Below, in pieces: positions 12,853-18,035 of a stretch of 18,035 nucleotides of DNA (the stretch's first letter is position 1; the number at the start of each line of letters is the position of its first letter). The translations under genes were made by a program, and so were the position numbers. Under the pieces are notes generated by a model, which made no database searches, was not told where the DNA came from, and saw only the letters and a list, made by a program, of their open reading frames with translations. Location of the stretch: NCBI GenBank assembly GCA_023248095.1, contig JAHFFF010000012.1:1-18035 (forward strand). The letters are read 5' to 3'. This DNA comes from Candidatus Omnitrophota bacterium. GTDB lineage: Bacteria > Omnitrophota > Gorgyraeia > 1-14-0-20-64-10.

Positions 12853-13680
12853 ATGCCGAACAAGAGTTATAAACCTTACACGCACTCACGCCGGCACATG
12901 ACGACGGCGGACTTCAGCAATCTGACCCGCAAGGAGCCAGAGAAGCGTCTGCTGTTGCCCTTGCGCAAATCGGGTGGGCGCAACTCCGATGGACACGTGA
13001 CATCGCGTCATCGTGGGGGCGGGCACAAGCGGATGATTCGAATCGTTGATTTCAAGCGCAACCGGCGGGATCTTCCCGCCCGGGTGGTTGCCCTGGAATA
13101 CGATCCGAACCGCTCGGCCCGACTGGCCCTGGTGGAATATCCGGACGGCGAGCGTCGGTACATCTTGGCCCCGCGGGAGCTTTCCATCGGGGCGCAGATC
13201 ATGTCGGGGCCCGCTGCTGAGGTCTCGACCGGGAATGCCCTGCCCCTGGAGTTGATCCCGTTGGGGACGATGGTTCATTGCATAGAGCTGCAGCCTGGCC
13301 GAGGCGGACAGATTGTGCGCTCCGCTGGGGCCGCTGCGCAGGTTCTGGCCAAGGAAGGAGCTTATGCCACCTTAAGGCTGCCTTCCACCGAGATGCGGAA
13401 GGTTTCGCTGCAGTGCTACGCGACGGTAGGGCAGTTGGGCAACGAGGATCACGGGTCCATCTCCCTGGGCAAGGCCGGGCGTTCCAGGTGGCTGGGGCGG
13501 CGTCCTCAGTCGCGCGGCCTAGCGATGAACCCGCATGATCACCCGCATGGAGGTGGAGAGGGAAAGTCCGGTCAGGGTAACCCGCATCCGGTTTCTCCAT
13601 GGGGTTGGCAGACTAAAGGGTTCAAGACTCGGAAGAAGCGCAAATTGAGCGACCGCTTCATCGTGAAGCGGCGCAACTAG
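12853..13680 (+). CDS. rplB: 50S ribosomal protein L2
   Basis: L2 (275 residues) binds 23S rRNA near the peptidyl transferase centre and is needed for subunit joining. The N-terminal [11 protein letters not shown] and the [19 protein letters not shown] motif (about residues 42-60) are typical, as is the C-terminal [14 protein letters not shown] motif at 225-238. H230 corresponds to E. coli H229, a residue proposed to matter for peptidyl transfer. The residue before D229 is histidine (H228) where E. coli has valine. The end [27 protein letters not shown] is the normal basic tail. It begins two bases after rplW with no strong Shine-Dalgarno, so reinitiation is likely, and ends eight bases before rpsS. 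Confidence 0.98.
   Translation: MPNKSYKPYTHSRRHMTTADFSNLTRKEPEKRLLLPLRKSGGRNSDGHVTSRHRGGGHKRMIRIVDFKRNRRDLPARVVALEYDPNRSARLALVEYPDGERRYILAPRELSIGAQIMSGPAAEVSTGNALPLELIPLGTMVHCIELQPGRGGQIVRSAGAAAQVLAKEGAYATLRLPSTEMRKVSLQCYATVGQLGNEDHGSISLGKAGRSRWLGRRPQSRGLAMNPHDHPHGGGEGKSGQGNPHPVSPWGWQTKGFKTRKKRKLSDRFIVKRRN
13064..13080 (+). repeat. Perfect inverted repeat inside rplB
   Basis: GGCGGGA (13064-13070) and TCCCGCC (13074-13080) form a perfect 7-base stem around a 3-base TCT loop. It falls in codons for the Arg-Arg-Asp-Leu-Pro-Ala part of L2. There is no T-run after it, so it is not an intrinsic terminator. It may simply follow from codon choice in a GC-rich gene. Confidence 0.3.
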
Positions 13681-13688
13681 AGGATCCC

Positions 13689-13976
13689 ATGGGAAGATCG
13701 ACTAGCAAAGGTCCCTTTGTAGACCAACACCTGATGGAAAAGATCGTTAAGCAGGGAAAGGGAGGCGAGCGCAAGCCGATCAAGACCTGGTCTCGGCGCT
13801 CCACCATTACGCCCGACTTCGTGGGGAATACCTTCCTGGTTCATAATGGGAACAAGTTCCTTCCGGTTTTTGTGACCGAGAATATGGTGGGGCATAAGCT
13901 GGGGGAGTTCTCGCCGACTCGGATCTTCAAGAAGCACGGGGTCAAGGGAGTCACCAAGCCCCCGGCGCCGACCTAA
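13689..13976 (+). CDS. rpsS: 30S ribosomal protein S19
   Basis: S19 (95 residues) is in the head of the small subunit, contacts the A-site finger of 23S rRNA and binds with S13. The N-terminal [11 protein letters not shown] and the central [17 protein letters not shown] motif are diagnostic, as are [14 protein letters not shown] and the final KKHGVKG. A short TAGAGGA purine stretch, which includes the rplB stop codon, precedes the ATG. The TAA stop shares its last A with a possible mini-ORF start (13976), in a gap of 19 bases before rplV. Confidence 0.97.
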   Translation: MGRSTSKGPFVDQHLMEKIVKQGKGGERKPIKTWSRRSTITPDFVGNTFLVHNGNKFLPVFVTENMVGHKLGEFSPTRIFKKHGVKGVTKPPAPT

Positions 13977-13999
13977 TGGAAAGGAAGCAAGCCCAATGA
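13976..13999 (+). other. Candidate 7-codon mini-ORF bridging rpsS and rplV
   Basis: The rpsS stop TAA shares its final A with an ATG (TAATG). That ATG opens seven codons (MERKQAQ) ending in a TGA (13997-13999) that overlaps the rplV ATG (13996-13998) as ATGA. The 19-base gap is thus fully covered by a frame with coupling-type overlaps at both ends. There is no Shine-Dalgarno of its own, so it could be read only by reinitiation. It also contains the purine-rich site for rplV. Translation is not demonstrated and chance is possible. Confidence 0.22.
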
Positions 14000-14355
14000 T
14001 AGCCAAGGCGAGGGGACGTTTTATTCCCATCTCCCCGCGGAAGATGCGGTTGGTGGCGCGGATGGTTCGCGGGTTGGATGTGCCGCGGGCGCAGGCGATC
14101 CTACAGCATCTTCCGAAAGGGGCTTGTCTTCCGATTTCGAAGGTGTTGGACAGCGCGGTGGCCAACGCCACCCGGGGCGGCACATGGACGGAGGAGCAAT
14201 TGGTGGTTTCTCATATTTCAGCGGATGAGGGTCCGATGATGGAACGGTACCGCGCCGGCCCGATGGGGCGAGCCATGCCGATCCGCAAGCGGATGAGTCA
14301 TTTAACCATTGAGCTGGAGTCAAAGGTGGGGGGCCAAACCAAACGTGGGACATAA
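13996..14355 (+). CDS. rplV: 50S ribosomal protein L22
   Basis: L22 (119 residues) contacts all domains of 23S rRNA, and its beta-hairpin lines the peptide exit tunnel. Recognisable parts are RFIPISPRKMRLVARMVRGLDV near the N terminus, the AVANA helix and the hairpin starting at ADEGP and ending in IRKRMSHLTIEL. The ATG has AAAGGA ten bases upstream (13980-13985). The last residues ([10 protein letters not shown]) go slightly past the usual end, and the coding end contains the purine-rich site and GTG start of rpsC, which overlaps by 11 bases. Confidence 0.96.
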   Translation: MIAKARGRFIPISPRKMRLVARMVRGLDVPRAQAILQHLPKGACLPISKVLDSAVANATRGGTWTEEQLVVSHISADEGPMMERYRAGPMGRAMPIRKRMSHLTIELESKVGGQTKRGT

Positions 14356-15028
14356 AGTTCCTCCTTTAGCCAATCGGCTGGGGTTCAGCAAGGGCTGGAA
14401 TTCCCGATGGTTTGCAAAGCGCCAGACCTTTGGCCTGATGTTGATGGAAGATGAAAGAATCCGTCGGCATCTGCGCAACGCCCTGTCGGGAGCTGCGGTA
14501 GCAAGGGTGGAGATTGAGCGGACTGCCAGCCGGGTTCGTGTGATCATTCACTCCGGGCGGCCCGGCATCATCATCGGCCGGCGCGGTGCGGACATCGACC
14601 GGTTGCGGGATGATCTCCATGGCATCACCAACCGAGAGCTGGTGATCGACATCAAGGAGGTGAAAAACCCTGCCATCGAGGCGCAACTGGTTGCCGAGAA
14701 TGTTGCGTTCCAGTTGGAGCGCCAGATCGGTTTCCGCAGGGCAATGAAGCGGGCCATTCAAATGGGCATGAGCTCGGGAGGGTTGGGGATCCGAATTCGG
14801 TGCGCAGGACGGCTCGGTGGGGCGGAGATGTCCCGGGTGGAAACCTACAAGGACGGTACCGTTCCCCTGGGTACCTTCCGTGCCGACATCGATTTCGGAT
14901 TCGCGGAGGCGAAAACCACTTACGGAAGGATTGGGGTCAAGTGCTGGGTCCATAGGGCACAGGCGGCGCCGGCAGAGACGACGGGATCAGGCAATCGGCC
15001 CGCGGAAGCGGGGGAAGCGGTGAGATAA
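14345..15028 (+). CDS. rpsC: 30S ribosomal protein S3
   Basis: S3 (227 residues) forms the mRNA entry pore of the 30S subunit with S4 and S5 and has helicase activity. The GTG at 14345 is chosen because it begins the family's N terminus ([14 protein letters not shown], compared with the common MGQKVNPIGFRLG). An in-frame TTG at 14309 would add 12 unrelated residues. A G-rich AAAGGTGGGG site lies about 12 bases upstream of the GTG. The KH domain shows [11 protein letters not shown] with the GxxG loop at residues 78-81. The C-terminal domain has [22 protein letters not shown] and ends with [12 protein letters not shown], then a short Ala/Glu/Gly-rich tail. The N-terminal PPLANRLG part is less conserved than usual. 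It overlaps rplV by 11 bases. Confidence 0.96.
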   Translation: MGHKVPPLANRLGFSKGWNSRWFAKRQTFGLMLMEDERIRRHLRNALSGAAVARVEIERTASRVRVIIHSGRPGIIIGRRGADIDRLRDDLHGITNRELVIDIKEVKNPAIEAQLVAENVAFQLERQIGFRRAMKRAIQMGMSSGGLGIRIRCAGRLGGAEMSRVETYKDGTVPLGTFRADIDFGFAEAKTTYGRIGVKCWVHRAQAAPAETTGSGNRPAEAGEAVR

Positions 15029-15029
15029 A

Positions 15030-15446
15030 ATGGCGCTCATCCCGAAGCGGGTCAAATATCGCAAGAGTCAGCGGCGCAGTCGGAAGGGGCTGGCGACTCG
15101 GGGTTCTTCTTTGGCTTTCGGCGAGTACGGGCTCAAGGTGCTGGAGAACGGTTGGATCAAGAACACGCAAATCGAGGCGGCCCGTGTGGCGCTGACCCGT
15201 CATGTCCGGCGAGGCGGACGGATCTACGTGCGGATCTTCCCGGATAAGCCGGTTACGAAGAAGCCGGCAGAGACCCGCATGGGCAAGGGTAAGGGAGAGC
15301 CGGAGTTCTGGGTGGCGGTGGTTCGCCGCGGCAAGGTGCTGGTGGAGATGGAGGGAATTCCGCAGGAGTTGGCTCGGGCGGCCCTGCGTCTGGCGGCAGC
15401 AAAGCTACCGCTGAGGACCCGATTCGTCACCCGGGAATCAGCCTAA
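15030..15446 (+). CDS. rplP: 50S ribosomal protein L16
   Basis: L16 (138 residues) lies near the A-site tRNA and helps shape the functional 50S subunit. The motifs [50 protein letters not shown] and [21 protein letters not shown] are all typical. Length is normal (136-140). One base separates it from rpsC and four from rpmC, so it belongs to the same coupled run. Its start is the only ATG that gives the expected N terminus. Confidence 0.98.
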   Translation: MALIPKRVKYRKSQRRSRKGLATRGSSLAFGEYGLKVLENGWIKNTQIEAARVALTRHVRRGGRIYVRIFPDKPVTKKPAETRMGKGKGEPEFWVAVVRRGKVLVEMEGIPQELARAALRLAAAKLPLRTRFVTRESA

Positions 15447-15450
15447 TCCA

Positions 15451-15663
15451 ATGAAGATGGCAGAGCTGCAGGATATCAACTTGGAAGAACTGGCCCAGAA
15501 GCTGCAGGGCCTCAAGCGGGAGCTGTTCGACCTGAGGATGCAGCGGGCGGAAGGGAAGCTGACGCAGATGCACCGCATGCGGCAGGTTCGGCGCGATGTG
15601 GCCCGGGTCCTGACGGTCTTAAGGCAAAAGCAGAAGCCGGTCACTGCGGGAGGCAAGTCGTGA
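15451..15663 (+). CDS. rpmC: 50S ribosomal protein L29
   Basis: L29 (70 residues) is a two-helix protein next to L23 at the peptide exit. The sequence has the expected ELxxKLxxLKRELFDLRMQRAEGKL core followed by a second helix (RMRQVRRDVARVLTVLRQ). Two starts are possible, ATG 15451 (MKMAEL) or ATG 15457 (MAEL); no strong Shine-Dalgarno decides between them, and the first is kept because it is nearest the rplP stop. Its TGA overlaps the rpsQ GTG by four bases. This completes the S10 gene set in standard order apart from S17. Confidence 0.95.
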   Translation: MKMAELQDINLEELAQKLQGLKRELFDLRMQRAEGKLTQMHRMRQVRRDVARVLTVLRQKQKPVTAGGKS

Positions 15664-15941
15664 CCCAAAAGATGGAGCGAAAACAGTTGGTGGGAAAGGT
15701 GATCTCCAACCAGATGATGTCGACGGTAGTGGTGGAGATGACCCGATTGGTGCGACATCCTGTTTACCCGCGGGTTATCCGGCAGCTCAAGAGGGTGAAG
15801 GCCCACGATGCTGTCCTAAAACTACGGGTAGGGGATGAGGTGCGGATCGAAGAGACCCGGCCGATCTCCAAGGATAAGCGTTGGCGCGTGGTGGAGGTTG
15901 TGCGGCGTGCTCCCGAGGCGGTCGGAGAGGTGCTTTCATGA
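15660..15941 (+). CDS. rpsQ: 30S ribosomal protein S17
   Basis: S17 (93 residues) is an OB-fold primary binder of the 5' domain of 16S rRNA. The motifs [61 protein letters not shown] are typical. The GTG start is supported by GGGAGG (15648-15653) six bases upstream and by the GTGA overlap with rpmC. The ATG at 15672 is an alternative that would remove four residues. The stop overlaps the rplN ATG (ATGA). Confidence 0.96.
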   Translation: MTQKMERKQLVGKVISNQMMSTVVVEMTRLVRHPVYPRVIRQLKRVKAHDAVLKLRVGDEVRIEETRPISKDKRWRVVEVVRRAPEAVGEVLS

Positions 15942-16306
15942 TTCGGATGCGTTCGATCCTGGACATCGCCGACAATACAGGCGCTAAGCGGGCCGCCATG
16001 ATCGGTGTGTTGGGCCAGCATGGAAAACTGTGGGCCGAGATCGGCGACGTCATCACAGCCAACATCCGGGAGGTGACACCGGATTCGGCGGTCAAGAAGG
16101 GGGAGGTGGTCAGGGCGGTCGTGGTCCGCACACGCTCCCCGTTGCGCCGGCCGGACGGCTCCTCCATCCGATTCGACACCAACGCCGTCGTCCTGATTGA
16201 TAACCAGAAGAACCCGAGGGGGACCAGGATCTTCGGTCCTGTCGCCCGGGAATTGAGGGAAAGGAATTTCACCAAGATCATTTCCCTAGCTCCGGAGGCG
16301 ATCTAA
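15938..16306 (+). CDS. rplN: 50S ribosomal protein L14
   Basis: L14 (122 residues, exactly the family's usual length) lies at the subunit interface and is a target of the silencing factor RsfS. The start is the ATG at 15938, which gives the typical N terminus ([17 protein letters not shown]); a longer in-frame reading from 15881 would add residues with no L14 similarity that lie inside rpsQ. Later motifs are [53 protein letters not shown] and the end [10 protein letters not shown]. It overlaps rpsQ by four bases and opens the spc-type part of the block, with no promoter space before it. Confidence 0.97.
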   Translation: MIRMRSILDIADNTGAKRAAMIGVLGQHGKLWAEIGDVITANIREVTPDSAVKKGEVVRAVVVRTRSPLRRPDGSSIRFDTNAVVLIDNQKNPRGTRIFGPVARELRERNFTKIISLAPEAI

Positions 16307-16310
16307 GACC

Positions 16311-16622
16311 ATGTTCCGAGTCAAACGAGACGATCAGGTGGTGGTAATCTCCGGCAAAGACCGAGGCAAGAGGGGAAAGGTGCGCCGGGTGTTGCCGGCC
16401 GACGGCCGAGTGGTGGTGGAAGGATTGAACCTCGTCAAGAAGAGCATGCGCCGGTCCGAGTCCAACCCGCAAGGGGCCATCCTCAGCAAGGAGAGCCCTC
16501 TGCCCCTGGACCGGGTCATCCCGATCTGCCCGCGTTGTAATCGAGGGGTTCGGATCGGATCTAAACAACTGGAAGACGGCAGCAAGTTGCGGGTTTGCCG
16601 GCGGTGCGGGGAGAGCTTTTAG
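16311..16622 (+). CDS. rplX: 50S ribosomal protein L24 with four-cysteine C-terminal motif
   Basis: L24 (103 residues) is an assembly initiator of the large subunit, located near the tunnel exit. The N-terminal KOW motif is clear (DDQVVVISGKDRGKRGKVRRVLPADGRVVVEGLN), followed by KKSMRRSESNPQGAI. The C-terminal part has a possible zinc site: C73 and C76 (CPRC) with C96 and C99 (CRRC). Such CxxC pairs are known in L24 from several bacterial lineages and are absent in E. coli. A GGAGG site (16294-16298) lies inside the end of rplN, 12 bases upstream. It ends two bases before the rplE start. Confidence 0.96.
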   Translation: MFRVKRDDQVVVISGKDRGKRGKVRRVLPADGRVVVEGLNLVKKSMRRSESNPQGAILSKESPLPLDRVIPICPRCNRGVRIGSKQLEDGSKLRVCRRCGESF

Positions 16623-16624
16623 CG

Positions 16625-17245
16625 ATGGCGACGGCGGCACCAACCAAACTGGCTGTTCCCCGATTGCTGGAGCGATACCGGAAGGCGATTGCACCGGATC
16701 TGACAAAGAGATTTGGCTACTCCAACGCCCTGCGGGCCCCGCGGTTGACTAAGATTGTGCTGAATATGGGGGTGGGCCAAGGGGCGCAGGACATCAAGGT
16801 CGTCGAACAGGCGGCGAATGAGATGGCCATCATTACAGGCCAGCGGCCGGTGTTGACCAAGGCAAAGAAGGCCATCTCCAACTTCAAGATCAGGGAGGGG
16901 CAACCGATCGGGGTGAAGGTAACCCTTCGGCGGTACCGGATGTACGAGTTCTTGGACCGTCTGATCAGCATCGCGATGCCTCGAATCCGCGATTTCCGCG
17001 GGGTGGATGCGCGGGGGTTTGACGAGGGCGGAAATTACGCAATGGGGTTGAATGAACAGCTGATCTTCCCAGAGATCGAATACGATAAGGTCACACGCAA
17101 CCAAGGGATGGACGTCATCATCTGTACGACGGCGAAGTCCCGAGAAGAGGCGTATGAACTGCTGAAGGCCCTGGGGATGCCCTTTAAGGAGGAGACGTTC
17201 CGTGGCGAAAAAAGCACAGCTCGAGCGGCAAAAGCTAACGCCTAA
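16625..17245 (+). CDS. rplE: 50S ribosomal protein L5 with C-terminal extension
   Basis: L5 (206 residues as read) is in the central protuberance, binds 5S rRNA with L18 and L25 and contacts P-site tRNA. Typical segments are [78 protein letters not shown] and the end ALGMPF at residue 187. The ATG at 16625 follows a GGGGAGAG site. An upstream TTG (16595) would extend into rplX without similarity. The family usually stops close to the MPF end, but here 19 more codons follow ([19 protein letters not shown]). These cover the rpsN ribosome-binding site and the first 44 bases of rpsN, so the tail looks like a stop-codon loss over the next gene. Confidence 0.96.
   Translation: MATAAPTKLAVPRLLERYRKAIAPDLTKRFGYSNALRAPRLTKIVLNMGVGQGAQDIKVVEQAANEMAIITGQRPVLTKAKKAISNFKIREGQPIGVKVTLRRYRMYEFLDRLISIAMPRIRDFRGVDARGFDEGGNYAMGLNEQLIFPEIEYDKVTRNQGMDVIICTTAKSREEAYELLKALGMPFKEETFRGEKSTARAAKANA
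17186..17192 (+). promoter_or_regulatory. Ribosome-binding site of rpsN
   Basis: AAGGAGG, a near-complete Shine-Dalgarno, lies nine bases before the GTG at 17202. It is inside rplE, exactly where the L5 tail begins after its conserved MPF end. It supports the GTG as the rpsN start. Confidence 0.75.
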
Positions 17246-17387
17246 ATTCCGCACCCGCCGCCATTCTCGATGTGCTCGCTGCGGGCGTTCGGGGGGGTAT
17301 TACCAGAAGTTTCACCTCTGCCGGATTTGTTTACGGGAGTTGGCGCATCGGGGAGAGGTTCCGGGTATGACGAAAGCAAGCTGGTAA
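17202..17387 (+). CDS. rpsN: 30S ribosomal protein S14, zinc-binding type
   Basis: S14 (61 residues) is a head protein of the small subunit. This is the short zinc-ribbon form (type Z), with C24, C27, C40 and C43 as two CxxC pairs, and the typical FRTRRHSRC start and [11 protein letters not shown] end. E. coli-type S14 is about 100 residues and lacks the cysteines. The GTG start is fixed by a strong AAGGAGG (17186-17192) and by the family's MAKKA N terminus. The first 44 bases overlap the rplE end in another frame. Zinc-type S14 is often duplicated by a zinc-free copy elsewhere in a genome; only this copy is visible. Confidence 0.97.
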   Translation: MAKKAQLERQKLTPKFRTRRHSRCARCGRSGGYYQKFHLCRICLRELAHRGEVPGMTKASW

Positions 17388-17391
17388 GGCC

Positions 17392-17793
17392 ATGAGCCAG
17401 ACCGATCCGATTGGAGATATGTTGACACGGATTCGAAACGGCAGCCGTGCAGGCAAGCCGCAGGTGGATGTTCCTGCCTCCCGTTTGGGAACGGCCATTG
17501 CCGACTGCCTGAAGCAGGAGGGATTCATCCAGAATTGGCGGTTGCTCAAGGAAGGGAATCCGCAGGGGATCCTTCGGGTCTATCTGAAGTACACCAAGGA
17601 TCGCCGGCCGATCCTGCGCCAGATCAGGCGGGTTTCCAAACCGGGCCTGCGGATCTACGTGGGAAAGGCGAAGGTCCGGAAGGTTCTCTCCGGGATCGGG
17701 ACCTCCATCCTGACGACCCCGAAGGGGGTTTTGACCGACACGCAGGCCAGGCTGCAGGCAGTGGGTGGGGAGGTCATCTGTCATGTCTGGTAA
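17392..17793 (+). CDS. rpsH: 30S ribosomal protein S8
   Basis: S8 (133 residues) is a primary binder of the central domain of 16S rRNA. Typical features are DPIGDMLTRIRNGSRA at the N terminus, the VPASRLG segment, KYTKDRRPILRQIRRVSKPGLRIYV in the middle and the C-terminal GIGTSILTTPKGVLTD followed by GGEVICHVW. In E. coli S8 represses the spc operon by binding an mRNA site near the rplE start; here rplX and rplE are two bases apart, so any such site would have to lie in coding sequence. It begins four bases after rpsN and ends 18 bases before rplF. Confidence 0.98.
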   Translation: MSQTDPIGDMLTRIRNGSRAGKPQVDVPASRLGTAIADCLKQEGFIQNWRLLKEGNPQGILRVYLKYTKDRRPILRQIRRVSKPGLRIYVGKAKVRKVLSGIGTSILTTPKGVLTDTQARLQAVGGEVICHVW

Positions 17794-17811
17794 TCGTGCA
17801 GGGGATCGAGC

Positions 17812-18035
17812 ATGTCTCGCGTAGGGCAGATGCTGATCTCCATTCCGCCGCAGACCAAGGTGGAGGTACAGGGCGAGAAGATCGCGGTCGAGGGGCCCAA
17901 GGGGAAGCTGGTGCATCGGCTGCCGCCGGAGCTGACCGTTGAGAAGACGGATGCGCAACTGCGCGTCAAGCGCAACAGCGATGAGAAGCGGGTCAAGAGC
18001 TTACACGGCTTGCACCGGACCCTGATTCAGAACAT
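17812..18035 (+). CDS. rplF: 50S ribosomal protein L6 (partial, 5' end)
   Basis: The first 74 codons of L6 are present; the gene runs off the window. L6 sits near the factor-binding site beside the sarcin-ricin loop and the L7/L12 stalk base. The N terminus reads MSRVGQMLISIPPQTKVEV, followed by EGPKGKL and the conserved SLHGLHRTLIQN stretch at residues 62-73. The usual KKPI segment after MSRxG is replaced by QMLI, a mild divergence. The start ATG has AGGGGAT (17800-17806) at suitable spacing. It follows rpsH as in the standard spc order, so rplR and rpsE would be expected next. Confidence 0.95.
   Translation, partial: MSRVGQMLISIPPQTKVEVQGEKIAVEGPKGKLVHRLPPELTVEKTDAQLRVKRNSDEKRVKSLHGLHRTLIQN

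Noticed and set aside
14309..14344. TTG start extending rpsC upstream
   Set aside because: The 12 extra residues have no S3 similarity; the GTG at 14345 matches the family N terminus.
15881..15937. Longer rplN reading starting inside rpsQ
   Set aside because: The added residues are Gly/Arg/Cys-rich and not L14-like; the ATG at 15938 gives the exact usual L14 N terminus and length.
16595..16624. TTG start extending rplE into rplX
   Set aside because: The extra residues come from the rplX zinc-motif codons in another frame; the ATG at 16625 has a suitable purine-rich site upstream.
17535..17942. A 135-codon plus-strand frame across the end of rpsH and start of rplF
   Set aside because: It runs out of frame through two recognised ribosomal protein genes and the product is low-complexity Gly/Asp/Arg/Ala; it is a frame shadow.

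Overview
The window is one unbroken block of core information-processing genes, all on the + strand: the 3' end of rplL, then rpoB, rpoC, rpsL, rpsG, fusA, rpsJ, rplC, rplD, rplW, rplB, rpsS, rplV, rpsC, rplP, rpmC, rpsQ, rplN, rplX, rplE, rpsN, rpsH and the 5' part of rplF. It fuses what are four separate transcription units in Escherichia coli (the rplL-rpoBC tail of the beta operon, str, S10 and spc) into one directon. The largest gap between genes is 28 bases (rpoB-rpoC). Many neighbours overlap by 1, 4, 11 or 44 bases. There is no tRNA, rRNA, mobile element, CRISPR array or visible terminator, and no intergenic room for a conventional internal promoter.

The organism is a bacterium with a fairly GC-rich genome (strong G/C preference at third codon positions). 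RpoC has the large insertion between the trigger-loop halves seen in Gram-negative-type lineages. Its N-terminal region (the FGPTKDWEC zinc-finger context and the [20 protein letters not shown] segment) resembles, from memory, the Planctomycetes/Verrucomicrobia/Chlamydiae/Omnitrophota (PVC) assemblage. This placement is an inference from remembered motifs, not a phylogeny. The S14 protein is the short, zinc-binding type and L24 carries a C-terminal four-cysteine motif.

Layout: 1-71, end of L7/L12; 68-7877, the beta and beta' subunits of RNA polymerase; 7881-10846, S12, S7 and EF-G (the str group, without tuf); 10846-15663, the full S10 group from S10 to L29; 15660-18035, S17 and the start of the spc group through L6 (cut by the window edge). 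The genes act together as the transcription-translation core: RNA polymerase catalytic subunits, the decoding and translocation components (S12, S7, EF-G), and the early-assembling and functional-centre proteins of both ribosomal subunits. The overlaps suggest extensive translational coupling.

I did not find a new biological system here. The points most worth a second look are small: two tiny open reading frames that exactly bridge the rpoB-rpoC and rpsS-rplV gaps, an L5 C-terminal tail that overlaps the ribosome-binding site and first codons of rpsN, the missing tuf gene, and a low-complexity basic tail on L3.
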